A stretch of DNA of 64,000 bases from Novosphingobium profundi. Its GTDB lineage: Bacteria > Pseudomonadota > Alphaproteobacteria > Sphingomonadales > Sphingomonadaceae. Shown here piece by piece: positions 62,827-64,000 of the stretch. Made by a program: the position numbers and the translations under genes. The DNA is taken from positions 62,001 to 126,000 of the forward strand of contig NZ_JABWCU010000016.1 in NCBI RefSeq assembly GCF_018491765.1, written 5' to 3'. Numbering within the stretch: the first letter of the stretch is position 1; every line of letters starts with the position of its first letter. A model generated the notes under the pieces. That model had not been told where the DNA came from. It saw nothing but the letters and a program-made list of their open reading frames with translations, and made no database searches.

Positions 62827-63234
62827 ATGGCCAATCCCCCGATGACGATCTTCACACTCGCCCAGCGCGGCATGTCCGCGCAGATGGTGCGCATGAACGC
62901 GGCGGCCTCCAACCTTGCCAACGCGGGCACGCTCTCGGCCAGCGAGGAAGGTGCCTACAAGCCGATCCGCCCCGTCTTCGCCGCCGACCTCGACGCCGCC
63001 AGCGGGCTCGCCTCGGTCGACGTTCGGGCCGTCGTGCGCGAACAGGCCGCCGCTGTGCGCCAGCACAACCCCGACCATCCGCTCGCCGACGCCAACGGCG
63101 ACGTCTGGGCCTCTCCCGTCGATGAGAACGCCGAAATGGTCGAGATGCTCGAAGCCTCACGCCAGTACCAGAACCTGGTCGAGGCCCTTTCCACCGCAAA
63201 GCAGCTCATGCTCGAGACGATGAGGCTCAAATGA
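62827..63234 (+). CDS. flgC: Flagellar basal-body rod protein FlgC
   Basis: Second proximal rod protein. The 135-residue product has QRGMSAQMVRMNAAASNLANAGT at the start (rod-type helix, divided at its MNAA) and the C-terminal rod/hook motif DENAEMVEMLEASRQYQNLV. The stop overlaps the flgD ATG (ATGA). Confidence 0.95.
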   Translation: MANPPMTIFTLAQRGMSAQMVRMNAAASNLANAGTLSASEEGAYKPIRPVFAADLDAASGLASVDVRAVVREQAAAVRQHNPDHPLADANGDVWASPVDENAEMVEMLEASRQYQNLVEALSTAKQLMLETMRLK

Positions 63235-63578
63235 CCGTCACTTCGATCACCTCCGCCACTTCCACCACGACCACCAGCGCGAAGACCTCGCTCGGCGATC
63301 TCGACCAGGGCGACTTCCTCAAGCTGATGATGACCCAGCTCCAGCAGCAGGACCCGTTCAACCCCACCGACCAGACCGAGATGCTCGCACAGATGGCGCA
63401 GTTTTCCTCGCTCGCGGGGACGACCTCGATGGCCGATACGCTGACCACGATATCCGGCCAGATGGACGCCTTGGTGAGCAACCAGGCCGCCACGCAGAGC
63501 GCGATTTCCGACCTCGCCACGTACGTCGCGGCCAGTCTTGCCTCCGCCACCGATCCGACCACCCCCGACGCCGCCTGA
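63231..63578 (+). CDS. flgD: Short FlgD hook-capping protein
   Basis: Assembly cap for the hook. The 115-residue product has the conserved N-terminal FlgD segment LGDLDQGDFLKLMMTQLQQQ and DPFNPTDQTEMLAQMAQFSS, but it ends soon after and lacks the Tudor and FnIII-like C-terminal domains. Typical FlgD is about 220-240 residues. The frame ends in a clean TGA with no sign of frameshift into flgE, which starts 25 bp on. The N-terminal part is what binds the hook, so a short cap may still work. Confidence 0.85.
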   Translation: MTVTSITSATSTTTTSAKTSLGDLDQGDFLKLMMTQLQQQDPFNPTDQTEMLAQMAQFSSLAGTTSMADTLTTISGQMDALVSNQAATQSAISDLATYVAASLASATDPTTPDAA

Positions 63579-63603
63579 GCGCGCGCCACGAGAGAGAACG
63601 CCC

Positions 63604-64000
63604 ATGTCCTACTATACCTCGCTGACCGGCCTCAAGAACGCGCAGACCGACCTCAACGTCATCTCGCACAACATCGCCAACGCCGAGACCACCGGCTTCA
63701 AGAAGAGCGACACCGCCTTTGCCGACATCGTCTCCTCCTCGATCCTGACCGACCCCGCGCTGACCACGGGCATCGGCGCCAGGGTCAGCGCGATCGTCCA
63801 GCAGTTCTCGCTGGGGCCGATCGAGCAGACCGGCTCGGCGCTCGACGTGGCGATCAACGGCGAAGGCTTCTACACGGTCGTCTCGCCGCTCTCGGGCGAA
63901 ACGCAGTACACCCGCGCGGGCTCGTTCACCGTCGATGGCGGCGGTTACATCAAGAACGCGCAAGGCATGCGCCTCCAGGTGTTCCCGGTCGATGCCACCG
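63604..64000 (+). CDS. flgE: Flagellar hook protein FlgE (C-terminus cut by window edge)
   Basis: Hook subunit; 132 residues are present. It begins MSYYTSLTGLKNAQTDLNVI and continues SHNIANAETTGFKKSDTAFA, the family's N-terminal helix, with LDVAINGEGFYTVV and TQYTRAGSFTVDGGGYI following, as in FlgE. The start has GAGAGAACG upstream. It is the fourth gene of the flgBCDE run and is incomplete at the right edge. Confidence 0.94.
   Translation, partial: MSYYTSLTGLKNAQTDLNVISHNIANAETTGFKKSDTAFADIVSSSILTDPALTTGIGARVSAIVQQFSLGPIEQTGSALDVAINGEGFYTVVSPLSGETQYTRAGSFTVDGGGYIKNAQGMRLQVFPVDAT

Overview
This window is GC-rich chromosomal DNA (about two-thirds G+C by eye) packed with housekeeping genes on both strands. 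Many same-strand neighbours overlap by 4 bp (ATGA or GTGA), and GTG and TTG starts are common. The gene content points to an alphaproteobacterium, most likely Sphingomonadales (Novosphingobium- or Sphingobium-like): ubiE-ubiB beside mutM and rpsT, a PhoK-like alkaline phosphatase, a hemC-hemD-mitofilin-like run and a COG3904 protein. The taxon is inferred from this content only; there is no rRNA here to test it. I see no insertion sequence, prophage, CRISPR array, tRNA or rRNA.

Layout. 1-3.1 kb: ubiquinone genes ubiB (cut by the left edge) and ubiE with an EamA transporter. 3.2-6.9 kb: a small secreted Excalibur-type protein, mutM, rpsT and dnaA, with strong terminators after rpsT and dnaA and a structured dnaA leader. 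7-12.9 kb: a membrane diguanylate cyclase, a DUF983/ThiF pair, a class III sirtuin, then dapB, a voltage-gated-type K+ channel and nth. 12.9-18.4 kb: a dicarboxylate/amino-acid symporter, dapE, a cupin, a glycine-zipper protein, and an overlapping GST/P1-nuclease pair. 18.4-20.6 kb: a PiT phosphate transporter with an ORF that fuses a NUDIX domain to the PhoU-like DUF47 partner. 20.7-24.3 kb: the envelope/RNA operon rpmH-rnpA-yidD-yidC-engB.

24.6-38.5 kb: a periplasmic ClpP-like protein, comM, a CPYC thioredoxin-fold protein with a Tat-type leader, an RhtA-like exporter, a lipase-like hydrolase, a DUF3617 lipoprotein, uvrB, an enoyl-reductase-like MDR protein, a PAS/LuxR regulator beside an orphan minus-strand terminator, a class I CoA-transferase and a secreted S10 peptidase. 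38.5-49.5 kb: a membrane-anchored HhH protein with a 30-residue membrane microprotein, an OmpA-family protein, tsaD-gpsA-flippase, hemC-hemD-mitofilin-like, and phoK-ubiH. 49.6-55.8 kb: a DsbD-type protein, a tandem pair of homologous unknown proteins, yceI-azoR divergent from a LysR regulator, and trxC.

55.8-64 kb is one end of a flagellar cluster. On the minus strand, motA-like, motB-like and flgA are followed by flgM, flgN, a lytic transglycosylase, flhA and fliA. Divergent from them, on the plus strand, flgB-flgC-flgD-flgE begins behind an almost perfect sigma-54 promoter. Three features stand out: a very short FlgD, a MotB-like subunit without a clear OmpA peptidoglycan-binding domain, and a hexanucleotide repeat in the transglycosylase. 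FliA and FlgM in one gene run implies the usual checkpoint on late flagellar genes, with sigma-54 for the rod/hook genes.

No wholly new multi-gene system is obvious. The most promising leads are the tandem gene pair at 51.8-52.9 kb, the NUDIX-DUF47 fusion, the orphan terminator/inverted-repeat region at 33.7-33.8 kb, and the atypical motor and FlgD proteins.
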